64,000 nucleotides of DNA. It comes from Ornithomonoglobus_A sp045612845 (GTDB lineage: Bacteria; Bacillota; Clostridia; UBA1381). The stretch covers positions 62,001-126,000 of the forward strand of contig JAZKZV010000025.1 of assembly GCA_045612845.1 (NCBI GenBank), read 5' to 3'. Shown piece after piece: positions 26,690 through 35,204 of this stretch (position 1 is its first letter; each line of letters begins with the position of its first letter). A model generated the notes under the pieces. That model searched no databases and was not told the origin of the DNA. It saw only the letters and a list, made by a program, of their open reading frames with translations. The position numbers and the translations under genes were made by a program.

Positions 26690-29600
26690 ATGCAAAATCC
26701 AAACTGCAAATTGCATATGGGTATAGATGTAGGCTCAACAACGGTTAAGCTTGTATTACTTGATGATAATAATAAAATGCTTTTTGCAAAATACCGCAGG
26801 CATTTTTCTGATATACAGAACACTGTAAACGAGCTCTTTAAAGAGGTTGCGACAGTGATAAACGAAGATAAGTTCAGTATTGTTATAACGGGCTCGGGTG
26901 GACTATTGCTTTCGAACACCCTGGGTCTGCCATTTGTTCAGGAGGTTATTGCAAATAAAAGTGCAATACAAAAGTTTTTACCTGATACAGACGTGGTTAT
27001 AGAACTTGGCGGTGAAGACGCTAAAATACTCTACCTTACAGACGGTCTTGAACAGAGAATGAATGGTACATGTGCAGGCGGTACAGGGTCATTTATAGAC
27101 CAGATGTCAATTCTTTTAAAAACTGATGCGGACGGTCTTAACACTCTTGCAAAAAATCATGATACAATTTATCCTATTGCTGCACGCTGTGGAGTGTTTG
27201 CAAAATCAGATATCCAACCATTGCTTAATGAGGGCGCTGCAAAAGAAAATGTTGCCGCATCAATTTTGCAGGCGGTTGTAACGCAGACAATAAGTGGACT
27301 TGCACAGGGCAGACAAATTAAGGGTAATATAGTTTTTTTGGGCGGACCTCTGCATTTTCTTTCTCAACTGCGCAAGCAGTTTGAAGAAACACTAAAGGAG
27401 AATGCAACATCATTTACAACGCCAGAAAACGCACAGCTATTTGTTGCTATTGGTGCAGCACTTATGGAAGATGGCACGTATATAACAATGAATGAGCTTA
27501 TGGATAGAATAAAAAACGCAAAGGTTGCGGATGCTGAAATAACAAGAATAAGACCGCTTTTTCTTAATGATGAAGAAAAAAATGAATTTACAGACAGACA
27601 CAGTAAGCATATTGCAAAACGCGGTGATATTTCCAAGGCATCCGGCGGTGTTTTTCTGGGACTTGACATAGGCTCAACAACAATTAAAGCAACACTTATT
27701 GATGAAAATTCCGATATTTTATATACATATTACGGAAAGAATGAGGGCTCGCCAATTACAAGAGGAATAGAGATACTCCGCGAGTTATATCAAAAGCTTC
27801 CCGATGATGCATATATTGCAAATGCATGTACAACAGGGTATGGTGAACTGATTCTAAAAACAGCTTTTAGAATAAACGAGGGCGAAATTGAAACAATAGC
27901 TCACTATAAGGCCGCAAGCTATTTTATGAAGGATGTTGATTTCATAATCGACATAGGCGGTCAGGATATGAAGTGCATGAAAATTAAAGACGGTATTATC
28001 GACTCAATTATGCTCAATGAAGCATGCTCATCAGGTTGCGGTTCGTTTATTCAGACGTTTGCAGAGTCTTTGGGTATGGACGCTGTTGGATTTTCAAAAG
28101 CAGCACTTGATGCGTCATCACCTGTGGATTTGGGTACGCGTTGCACAGTATTTATGAATTCACGCGTAAAACAGGCGCAAAAAGAGGGTGCAACAGTCGG
28201 AGATATAAGTGCGGGACTTTCATATTCAGTTGTACGAAATGCACTTTATAAAGTTATAAAAATGCGCGATACATCGCAGATGGGCGAAAATGTAGTTGTT
28301 CAGGGCGGTACTTTTAATAATGATGCAATATTAAGATGCTTTGAATTACTGACACAGAAAAATGCTATACGACCGGATATTGCAGGAATAATGGGTGCTT
28401 TTGGTGCGGCACTTATAGCAAAAGAACGGTATGATGGCTCAAATTGTGATATTATAAGAAAAGATGAGCTTGATGATTTTACATTTAAAACAGAGCTTTC
28501 ACGTTGCGAAAAATGTAATAACCATTGCCAGCTTACAGTAACATCATTTGGTGATGGTACAAGATTTGTTTCGGGCAACCGTTGTGAGCGAGGTGCAGGA
28601 ACGGAGCAAATTAAAAATCAATTACCCGACTTGTACGATTATAAATATAAACGTGTATTTTCATACAAACCAATAAAAAATGCACCCATGGGAGTTATAG
28701 GCTTGCCGAGGGTACTGAATATGTATGAGAATTATCCGTTATGGCATACTTTCTTTTCGGAGCTTGGTTTTGAAGTTAAAATATCATCAAGAAGTTCACA
28801 TGCCATTTACGAAAAGGGAATAGAATCAATTCCGAGTGAGAGTGCATGTTACCCCGCAAAGCTTGTGCATGGCCACATTCAGGATTTAATAGATAAAGGT
28901 GTAAAAACTATATTTTATCCGTGTATTCCGTACGAGCAGATAGAATACTCAGAGGCGGGAAATCACTTTAACTGTCCTATGGTTACTTCATATCCTGAGG
29001 TTGTATATAACAATATGGATGTATTAAGGAACGAGGATATAAAGTTTATGTATCCGTTTATAAATCTTGCGCATAAGGCATCTTTTAACCGACAGATGAT
29101 AAAGGCGCTAAAAGGATACAACTTTACTAAGGAACAAATTATAGAAGCGGGTAAAAAAGCATTCGATGAGCTGCAGAATTTTAAAGAAGATATCCGCAAA
29201 AAAGGTGAGCAAACAATAGAATGGCTTAATGAGAATAATAAGAGAGGAATAGTGCTTGCAGGCAGACCATATCATATTGACCCCGAAATTCATCATGGAA
29301 TCCCCGAAATGATAACATCATTGGGATTTGCGGTATTAACCGAAGACAGTGTTGCTCATCTTGGTAATTTGCAAAGAGATATAAGAGTTGTTGACCAGTG
29401 GGCATACCATACAAGACTCTACGAGGCTTCTGCAAAGGTAATAAAGGAAAATTGCCTCGATTTAATTCAACTAAATTCATTTGGTTGCGGTCTTGATGCA
29501 GTAACCACTGACCAGGTTCAGGAAATTTTAGAGTCGAGAGAAAAAATATATACAACACTTAAAATTGATGAGGTATCCAATCTTGGTACTGCAAGAATAA

Positions 29601-30961
29601 GAGTCCGTTCTCTTAAGGCTGCAGTAGGAGAGAGAGAGCTAAATAATTTTGCGCCTCGGAAGATAGAAGACTATACTATAAACAGAGTAAAGTTCACTGC
29701 GGAAGAAAAAGAAAAACATACTATAATATTTCCGCAGATGAGTCCTACGCACTTTGGAATGTTTGAGGCTGTTTTAAGAGCAAACGGATATAAGGCGGCT
29801 CTTTTGGAGCATGTTACACCTGATGATGTTGAGGCTGGTTTAAAAAGTGTTAATAATGATGCATGCTATCCGTCCATTATTGTTACAGGTCAGCTTGTAA
29901 ATGCTTTTACAAGCGGTAAAGTTGACCCGCATAATACTTCTGTTATGATAACACAAACAGGGGGAGGGTGTCGTGCTACAAACTACATAGCGTTTTTAAG
30001 AAAAGCCTTAAAAGAAGCGGGATATGGCTATGTTCCTGTAATATCCCTGAATATATCGGGATTGGAGGGTAACCCTGGCTTTAAATTAACACCAAAGCTT
30101 GCTGACGGACTTATTAAGTCCTGCACATGGGGAGATTTACTATTAACGCTTACGTTACGTATTCGTCCGTACGAAATCAACAAGGGACAGACAAATGCAG
30201 TATACAATAAATGGCTTAAGAGATTATGCTGCGATATTGCAACCTGTAACAGAAAGCAAACAAAGCATAAAAAAGTAATTGACGAGATGATTGCCGATTT
30301 TGACGCAATACCGGTAGATATGAGCGTTATTAAACCAAAGGTTGGTGTAGTAGGTGAGATTTTAGTAAAATTCCACCCTGATGCAAATAACAACATAATT
30401 GATGCAATAGAACAAGAAGGCGCAGAGGCTGTAATGCCGGGTCTTGCTGACTTTATATTGTATTGCCTGTACAATTCTAATTTTAAGAAAGAGAATTTAG
30501 GCGCAAAATCAACGTCTGCAATGTTATGTAACCTTGTTATATGGGGAATTGAAAGCTATAGAAAGCATATGACAAAGGTGCTTGCAAATAACCCTAAGTT
30601 TATGCTTCGTGCACCAAAGCCAATAAAAGAAATTGCACACAATGCAAAGAATGTTTTACAACTTGGCCATTGTGCAGGCGAAGGGTGGTTTTTAACAGGT
30701 GAAATGATAGAGCTTATAGAAAGTGGTGTGCCCAATATTGCTTGTGTTCAACCATTTGCATGCTTACCGAATCATGTAACCGGTAAGGGTATGATAAAGG
30801 AGTTAAGACGTCAATATCCACAGTCGAATGTTGTGGCGGTTGATTATGACCCGGGTGCAAGTGAGGTAAATCAGCTTAATCGTATAAAGCTTATGATTGC
30901 AGTTGCATTTGAAAACCTGTCAAAAGAGGAAAACATAATAAAAGATAAATCTATGGTTTAG
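26690..30961 (+). CDS. Giant 2-hydroxyacyl-CoA dehydratase activator-like protein (BcrAD/BadFG x2 + DUF2229 + HgdB-like)
   Basis: 1423 residues. Two ASKHA ATPase domains lie in tandem: the first starts GIDVGSTTVKLVLLDD (about 8) with NGTCAGGTGSF and ARCGVFAKSD; the second starts GLDIGSTTIKATLID (about 323) with NEACSSGCGSF and TRCTVFMNSRVKQ. The cysteines resemble those holding the [4Fe-4S] cluster between activator subunits. A Cys-rich linker (RCEKCNNHCQL) leads to a DUF2229 region (SIPSESACYPAKLVHG) and two HgdB-like segments (AGRPYHIDPEIHHG; ACYPSIIVTGQLV). Dedicated activators such as HgdC have a single domain of about 260 residues. The role of this fused family is not established. No dehydratase or CoA-transferase gene is nearby. 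It has its own promoter and terminator. Confidence 0.88.
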   Translation: MQNPNCKLHMGIDVGSTTVKLVLLDDNNKMLFAKYRRHFSDIQNTVNELFKEVATVINEDKFSIVITGSGGLLLSNTLGLPFVQEVIANKSAIQKFLPDTDVVIELGGEDAKILYLTDGLEQRMNGTCAGGTGSFIDQMSILLKTDADGLNTLAKNHDTIYPIAARCGVFAKSDIQPLLNEGAAKENVAASILQAVVTQTISGLAQGRQIKGNIVFLGGPLHFLSQLRKQFEETLKENATSFTTPENAQLFVAIGAALMEDGTYITMNELMDRIKNAKVADAEITRIRPLFLNDEEKNEFTDRHSKHIAKRGDISKASGGVFLGLDIGSTTIKATLIDENSDILYTYYGKNEGSPITRGIEILRELYQKLPDDAYIANACTTGYGELILKTAFRINEGEIETIAHYKAASYFMKDVDFIIDIGGQDMKCMKIKDGIIDSIMLNEACSSGCGSFIQTFAESLGMDAVGFSKAALDASSPVDLGTRCTVFMNSRVKQAQKEGATVGDISAGLSYSVVRNALYKVIKMRDTSQMGENVVVQGGTFNNDAILRCFELLTQKNAIRPDIAGIMGAFGAALIAKERYDGSNCDIIRKDELDDFTFKTELSRCEKCNNHCQLTVTSFGDGTRFVSGNRCERGAGTEQIKNQLPDLYDYKYKRVFSYKPIKNAPMGVIGLPRVLNMYENYPLWHTFFSELGFEVKISSRSSHAIYEKGIESIPSESACYPAKLVHGHIQDLIDKGVKTIFYPCIPYEQIEYSEAGNHFNCPMVTSYPEVVYNNMDVLRNEDIKFMYPFINLAHKASFNRQMIKALKGYNFTKEQIIEAGKKAFDELQNFKEDIRKKGEQTIEWLNENNKRGIVLAGRPYHIDPEIHHGIPEMITSLGFAVLTEDSVAHLGNLQRDIRVVDQWAYHTRLYEASAKVIKENCLDLIQLNSFGCGLDAVTTDQVQEILESREKIYTTLKIDEVSNLGTARIRVRSLKAAVGERELNNFAPRKIEDYTINRVKFTAEEKEKHTIIFPQMSPTHFGMFEAVLRANGYKAALLEHVTPDDVEAGLKSVNNDACYPSIIVTGQLVNAFTSGKVDPHNTSVMITQTGGGCRATNYIAFLRKALKEAGYGYVPVISLNISGLEGNPGFKLTPKLADGLIKSCTWGDLLLTLTLRIRPYEINKGQTNAVYNKWLKRLCCDIATCNRKQTKHKKVIDEMIADFDAIPVDMSVIKPKVGVVGEILVKFHPDANNNIIDAIEQEGAEAVMPGLADFILYCLYNSNFKKENLGAKSTSAMLCNLVIWGIESYRKHMTKVLANNPKFMLRAPKPIKEIAHNAKNVLQLGHCAGEGWFLTGEMIELIESGVPNIACVQPFACLPNHVTGKGMIKELRRQYPQSNVVAVDYDPGASEVNQLNRIKLMIAVAFENLSKEENIIKDKSMV

Positions 30962-30973
30962 GAAAAAGATATA

Positions 30974-31013
30974 AAAAAGTATTATGCAGTTCAAACAGCA
31001 TAATACTTTTTTT
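30974..31013. terminator. Bidirectional terminator
   Basis: AAAAAGTATTATGC (30974-30987), 10-base loop, GCATAATACTTTTTTT (30998-31013). It separates the convergent activase-like gene and spoVAE. Confidence 0.9.
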
Positions 31014-31019
31014 ATTTCA

Positions 31020-31379
31020 TTATTTGTTTCTTGCTTTTGAGGTAAATATTAAAGACATAATAAGTCCGAATAGAATTGCAGATGTTATACCTCCCGCAGT
31101 TGCTTCTAAGCCGCCAGTAAGAATTCCTATAGCCCCGTCCTTACTGATTGCTGCGCGCACTCCTTTGCACAGTGAATATCCAAAACCGGTAAGAGGTACA
31201 GTTGCACCTGCACCTGCAAATTTAACTATATGCTCATATATGCCAAAAAGTTCTAAAAATACACCGACAACAACAAATGCTACTAATATTCTGCCCGGTG
31301 TAAGCTTTGTTTTATCAACTAATATTTGCCCTATAACGCAAATAAGTCCGCCAACAATAAATGCATTTATATAATTCAT
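31020..31379 (-). CDS. spoVAE: Stage V sporulation protein AE
   Basis: Small integral membrane protein (119 residues, about four helices) of the SpoVA channel, which moves dipicolinic acid into the developing spore and out at germination. Motifs: NAFIVGGLICVIGQILVDKTKLTPGRILV and GAGATVPLTGFGYSLCKGVRAAI, both characteristic of SpoVAE. I chose the ATG at 31379, eight bases after GGGAG; a GTG at 31388 would overlap that site. It is downstream of spoVAD. spoVAC, the usual third member, is not in this window. Confidence 0.93.
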   Translation of the reverse strand: MNYINAFIVGGLICVIGQILVDKTKLTPGRILVAFVVVGVFLELFGIYEHIVKFAGAGATVPLTGFGYSLCKGVRAAISKDGAIGILTGGLEATAGGITSAILFGLIMSLIFTSKARNK

Positions 31380-31391
31380 ATTCTTCACTCC

Positions 31392-32399
31392 CTATATTTC
31401 TATTGATATTGCGTGGGCGATAGACGGAATACTCTCGCCCTGTTGTATACTCATTGTATTCATAAGTGCACCCGTTGCCATGAGCAGAATTTTTTTGAAT
31501 GTGCCTTTTTTCATTTCTTTGTAAATATATCCGCTAAACACACTTCCGCAACAACCGCAACCGCTTCCGCCGCAGTGTACGTCTTGTTCCTCTATATTGA
31601 ATATAATTTTTCCGCAATCCTCGTGGATATCTGAAATATTATAACCCTCTTCCATCATGAGCTTGCAGAGAATTTGTGAGCCTACAATGCCGAGGTCGCC
31701 TGTTACAATAAGGTCATAATCTGTTGGCTTTTTGCCCGTATCTTCAAAATGTGCAATTAGAGTATCAATAGCAGCAGGTGCCATTGCTGCACCCATATTG
31801 TTGGCATCTGTGATGCCCATATCAATTACCTTGCCTGTTGTTATATGCGTGATTCTTGGACCATCGCCTTTTTTTGCAAGCACAACACTTCCCGCACCTG
31901 TTACTGTCCATTGTGCAGATGGTGTACGTTGTCCGCCATATTCAAGCGGATTTCTAAATTGCTTTTCTGCACTGCAAAAATGACTTGATGTAGAGCATAA
32001 TACATAATCTGCATAATCTCCCGAAATCAGCATACTTCCTAAAGACATACTCTCTGTCATTGTAGAACAGGCTCCAAACAGTCCGAAAAATGGAATTTCC
32101 ATATCACGCATACCGTAGCTTGCACCTACACATTGGTTTAATAAATCGCCTGCAAAGGCATAGTTTATATCGTCAGGTGTAAGGCATGCCTTTTCCAATG
32201 CAAGAATGCTTGTTTCCTTTTGAAGCTTGCTCTCTGCTTTTTCCCATGATGATTCCCCCAATTTATCGTCATCTAAAATAACATCAAAATATTCTGCTAA
32301 AGGACCATCGCCCTCCTTTTTGCCAACTATTGAGGCTGTATTTATAATATACGGAGGTGATGATAGCTCGACGGTTTGCTTTCCTATACGTTTATTCAT
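31392..32399 (-). CDS. spoVAD: Stage V sporulation protein AD
   Basis: Thiolase-fold, non-enzymatic SpoVA subunit that binds dipicolinic acid. The 335 residues are normal. Features: RIGKQTVELSSPPYIINTASIVGKKEGDGPL at the N-terminus, DLLNQCVGASYGMRDMEIPFFGLFGACSTM, and the cysteine-rich QDVHCGGSGCGCCGSVFSGYI. AAAGGA precedes the ATG. It is transcribed with spoVAE (gap 12 bp) and is separated from the upstream zinc-ribbon gene by a terminator. I could not find a convincing SigG-type promoter by eye. Confidence 0.95.
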   Translation of the reverse strand: MNKRIGKQTVELSSPPYIINTASIVGKKEGDGPLAEYFDVILDDDKLGESSWEKAESKLQKETSILALEKACLTPDDINYAFAGDLLNQCVGASYGMRDMEIPFFGLFGACSTMTESMSLGSMLISGDYADYVLCSTSSHFCSAEKQFRNPLEYGGQRTPSAQWTVTGAGSVVLAKKGDGPRITHITTGKVIDMGITDANNMGAAMAPAAIDTLIAHFEDTGKKPTDYDLIVTGDLGIVGSQILCKLMMEEGYNISDIHEDCGKIIFNIEEQDVHCGGSGCGCCGSVFSGYIYKEMKKGTFKKILLMATGALMNTMSIQQGESIPSIAHAISIEI

Positions 32400-32472
32400 A
32401 ATTAAAATCCTTTCTTTTTTTTGTTAGTTTTTCACTTGTAAAGGATTTTATTCTTTTATTATATGTAAAGAT

Positions 32473-32503
32473 AAAAAAAGCCATCTTTTTCAGATGACTT
32501 TTT
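32473..32503 (-). terminator. Terminator after the zinc-ribbon gene
   Basis: On the minus strand: AAAAAGTCATCT, loop GAAAA, AGATGGCTTTTTTT; one mismatch in the stem, long T run. Confidence 0.85.
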
Positions 32504-32512
32504 CATAAAATA

Positions 32513-32785
32513 CTATTTTCTGTTCATTTTATAACATTCCTCACACAGAACGGGTCTGTCATGGCGAGGCTCAAACGGTACTATTGCGATTTTCTGACAT
32601 TTTGAGCATACTACCTCATACATTGCGCGCTTAGGCTTTAATCTGTCCTTTAGTGCTATTCGGCACTCTTTACAACGTGTGGGTTCTGTTTTAAAACCTT
32701 TTTGATTGTAAAATTCCTGTTCGCCTGACGAAAATATAAACTCACTTCCGCAATCGACACATATTATTTTTTTGTCGTTATACAT
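32513..32785 (-). CDS. Small zinc-ribbon protein (zf-trcl type)
   Basis: 90-residue protein with four CxxC pairs: CVDC, CKEC, CSKC and CEEC, giving two zinc ribbons. The segments FIFSSGEQEFYNQKGFKTEPTRCKEC and RHDRPVLCEECY are characteristic of a clostridial family of unknown role, possibly nucleic-acid or protein binding. I chose the second ATG (32785), seven bases after AGGAG. It lies 15 bp after sigH and is likely co-transcribed with it. Confidence 0.85.
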   Translation of the reverse strand: MYNDKKIICVDCGSEFIFSSGEQEFYNQKGFKTEPTRCKECRIALKDRLKPKRAMYEVVCSKCQKIAIVPFEPRHDRPVLCEECYKMNRK

Positions 32786-32800
32786 TATCATTCTCCTGTC

Positions 32801-33433
32801 TTAGTTACTTCTTAAACATATCAATTTCTTTTTAATTCTCTGAATTGCATTATCAATAGCTTTGGTATCTTTTTTTAGTATCTGTGCAATTTCGCGGTAG
32901 CTTCTGTCCTCGAGATAAAGCATCAGAACATGGAATTCAAAAGAACTTAATGAGCTGTTGATTTTTGTTTCGATAGAATTAAATTCCTCCTGATTTATAA
33001 GCATAGATTCAGGATTATGTAAATCATTCTCAGATAATATAATTTCTGAGAGGGAAGTGTCCGACTCATTATTGACAGATGAAACATCAAGAGATATGTA
33101 AGAATTTAGCGGCTTGTGCTTTTTTCGTGATGCTTCTCTTATTGCGCTCAATATCTGCCTCTTAACACATATAAGCGCAAAAACCTTAAAGAACGGAAAG
33201 CGTTCGCCATCAAATTTCTTTATTGCATTATATAGCCCGATAAGACCCTCTTGTATCATATCATCTTCGTCTGCACCCGCAATAAAATACGTTTTTGCTT
33301 TTGAGGCTACAAGGTTTTTGTATCTTAAAAGTATCGTTTCTAAAGCGACATTATCATCATTTTGTGCTTTTTTTACAAGCTCTTCATCACTCATTCTAAG
33401 GTAATGATTTTTGTTTTTCAAATTAATTTCCAT
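32801..33433 (-). CDS. sigH: RNA polymerase sigma factor SigH
   Basis: Alternative sigma-70 factor for the transition to sporulation. Region 2: EELVKKAQNDDNVALETILLRYKNLV...ADEDDMIQEGLIGLYNAIKKFD, with RFPFFKVFALICVKRQILSAIREASRKKHKPLN matching SigH closely. Region 4: EFHVLMLYLEDRSYREIAQILKKDTKAIDNAIQRIKKKL. I place the start at the ATG at 33433 (210 residues, usual length), although the ribosome site AGAAAGG is very close to it. The longer upstream extension is unlike the family. Genes controlled by sporulation (spoVAD/AE) lie just downstream but behind a terminator. Confidence 0.9.
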   Translation of the reverse strand: MEINLKNKNHYLRMSDEELVKKAQNDDNVALETILLRYKNLVASKAKTYFIAGADEDDMIQEGLIGLYNAIKKFDGERFPFFKVFALICVKRQILSAIREASRKKHKPLNSYISLDVSSVNNESDTSLSEIILSENDLHNPESMLINQEEFNSIETKINSSLSSFEFHVLMLYLEDRSYREIAQILKKDTKAIDNAIQRIKKKLICLRSN

Positions 33434-33464
33434 AGCCTTTCTGTCCACAAATAGTATAAAAAAC

Positions 33465-33493
33465 ATTATGCCGCCATGATTATGGACAGACAA
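33465..33493 (-). promoter_or_regulatory. Possible sigH promoter
   Basis: Minus strand: TTGTCT (33493-33488), 17-base spacer, CATAAT (33470-33465), about 30 bases before the chosen start. Confidence 0.45.
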
Positions 33494-33508
33494 GGCGTAT
33501 AATGGAAA

Positions 33509-33564
33509 TTATGCACATCGCCGTTTCGCACCTTCGTCGGTGCGAAAATTACGGCGGTGCAATT
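33509..33564. repeat. Two-tier GC-rich hairpin upstream of sigH
   Basis: Inner stem TTTCGCACC (33524-33532) with GGTGCGAAA (33539-33547), loop TTCGTC. Outer stem GCAC..CGCCG (33513-33523) with CGGCGGTGC (33552-33560). The GC content stands out in an AT-rich spacer. It may be a small palindromic repeat or a terminator-like RNA. Confidence 0.55.
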
Positions 33565-33575
33565 TAATCTGCCAG

Positions 33576-33608
33576 AGGAATATAACGTGATTTTCGCGTT
33601 ATATTCCT
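33576..33608 (-). terminator. Hairpin directly after the ABC ATPase stop codon
   Basis: 12-bp stem AGGAATATAACG / CGTTATATTCCT around a 9-base loop, one base from the stop codon of the ATPase gene. No T tract follows on the minus strand, so it may stabilise the mRNA end rather than terminate alone. Confidence 0.6.
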
Positions 33609-34349
33609 TTATAAAATCTTAGATAAGAAATCCTTAAGTCTTGGGTTTTTCGGATTTGAGAAGAACTCCTCCGGTGGTGCACTCTCGGCTATTTTTCCCT
33701 GGTCAAAGAAGATAACCTTAGATGCAACCTCACGTGCAAAACCCATTTCGTGAGTTACACAAATCATAGTTATTCCGCTGTTTGCAAGCTCTTTCATAAC
33801 ATCCAGTACTTCTCCCACCATTTCGGGGTCAAGTGCAGATGTAGGCTCGTCAAACAAGATTACCTCCGGCTCCATTGCCAACGCTCTGCAAATTGCAACT
33901 CTCTGCTTCTGACCGCCGCTTAACTGTGCCGGATACGCATACGCTTTATCCTCAAGGCCTATTCTCTTTAGTATCGAAAGTGCTTGCTCCTCAGCCTGAT
34001 TTTTTGAAAGCTTTTTTAAATGTATAGGTGCTATTGTAACATTTTCGAGTATTGTCTTATGAGGGAATAGGTTAAAATTCTGAAAGACCATCATCATTTT
34101 TTCGCGTTGCTTATTTATATTGGTTGATGGGCTTGTTATTTCTACACCATCAAGAAAAATTTTACCGTCATTTGGTGTTTCGAGCATATTAAGACATCTT
34201 AAAAATGTCGACTTACCGCAACCTGAAGGACCTATTATAACAAGAACTTCGCCTTTGTGAATATCAATATCAACACCATTTAGGACATTGTTATCACCAA
34301 ACGATTTACATAAACCCTCAACGTGAAGCATGGGCATATTATTTTCCAT
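33609..34349 (-). CDS. Polar amino-acid ABC transporter ATP-binding protein (GlnQ/TcyC type)
   Basis: ATPase of an amino-acid importer (246 residues). Walker A GPSGCGKST (about 38-46), Q-loop VFQNFNLFPHKT, signature LSGGQKQR, Walker B VILFDEPTSAL and the H-loop ICVTHEMGFA are all intact. It overlaps the permease end by 11 bp and is the last gene of the binding protein-permease-ATPase set. The ligand is not predictable from the ATPase. Confidence 0.95.
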   Translation of the reverse strand: MENNMPMLHVEGLCKSFGDNNVLNGVDIDIHKGEVLVIIGPSGCGKSTFLRCLNMLETPNDGKIFLDGVEITSPSTNINKQREKMMMVFQNFNLFPHKTILENVTIAPIHLKKLSKNQAEEQALSILKRIGLEDKAYAYPAQLSGGQKQRVAICRALAMEPEVILFDEPTSALDPEMVGEVLDVMKELANSGITMICVTHEMGFAREVASKVIFFDQGKIAESAPPEEFFSNPKNPRLKDFLSKIL

Positions 34350-35139
34350 CAGTCTTTAACCTCCTCTCCATCTTAGTTACAAGTGCAGTCAAAATCATTA
34401 CAATAACAAGATATATAAGTGCAACTGCAATAAGCGGTAAAAATGCCTCAAAGGTTCGGCTTCGAATAATATCGCCGCCGCGTGTAAGGTCATTTATACC
34501 TATATAACCTGCGATTGAGGTTTCTTTAACCAATACAATAAATTCATTTCCCAATGCGGGCAAGATGTTCTTAAATGCCTGAGGAAGAATAAAATGCCAC
34601 ATTGTCTGTGCATGTGTAAATCCCAGACTTCTTCCTGCCTCGAATTGACCTATATCTATAGACATTATTCCTGAACGTACAATTTCAGCTATATAAGCAG
34701 AGGAATTCAATCCGAACGATATAACAGCAACAAATGTTTTGCTTACATTTGGTGATGTAAATATTACATAGTAGATTATAAGTAACTGAATAAGTGCAGG
34801 AGTACCTCTTATTATTGTTATGTATGCTTTAAAAACTGCGTTTATTGCATTTGCAATAAAATTCTTTTTCTCTATCATATCGCAGCTGCTTCGTACTATT
34901 GCAATTATAAATCCTAAAACAATACCAATCAATACCGCAAAAAAGCTTATAATAAGAGTTGTAGCTAAACCGTTGGTAAGATATTCCCAACGATTATCCT
35001 TTACAAAGTTAAGGTAAAATTTTGAATTTTCCCAACCGCCGTCGCTTGCAACCTCGCTTGCGGCAAAGCCTGTAATTATACAACCAAGCATAATTACAAG
35101 AACAAGTGCGGCTAATATAAATTTCTTTTTGTTTTTCAT
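34339..35139 (-). CDS. Polar amino-acid ABC transporter permease
   Basis: HisM/GlnP-type permease (266 residues). It has an N-terminal membrane segment (about 7-27), a short external loop, then the core with the GLATTLIISFFAVLIGIVLGFIIAIVR start and the EAA coupling motif EAGRSLGFTHAQTMWHFILPQAFKNILPALGNEFI. RGTPALIQLLIIYYV is the typical amino-acid permease segment. It likely forms a homodimer, as only one permease gene is present. Confidence 0.94.
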   Translation of the reverse strand: MKNKKKFILAALVLVIMLGCIITGFAASEVASDGGWENSKFYLNFVKDNRWEYLTNGLATTLIISFFAVLIGIVLGFIIAIVRSSCDMIEKKNFIANAINAVFKAYITIIRGTPALIQLLIIYYVIFTSPNVSKTFVAVISFGLNSSAYIAEIVRSGIMSIDIGQFEAGRSLGFTHAQTMWHFILPQAFKNILPALGNEFIVLVKETSIAGYIGINDLTRGGDIIRSRTFEAFLPLIAVALIYLVIVMILTALVTKMERRLKTDGK

Positions 35140-35168
35140 CTAAATCCTCCAATAGGGAATTTTAAAAA

Positions 35169-35194
35169 AGCATCGGCCTTAAATGACCGATGCT
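35169..35194 (-). terminator. Attenuating hairpin between binding protein and permease genes
   Basis: AGCATCGG (35169-35176) pairs with CCGATGCT (35187-35194); on the minus strand the stem is followed by TTTTTT. Such a leaky terminator between the binding-protein and permease genes would give an excess of binding protein. Confidence 0.75.
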
Positions 35195-35204
35195 CCATGC
35201 TTTA

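Noticed and set aside
32400..32470. SigG promoter before spoVAD
   Set aside because: GAATA is present, but no acceptable -10 (CATnnTA) at 17-18 bases; only AAACTA.
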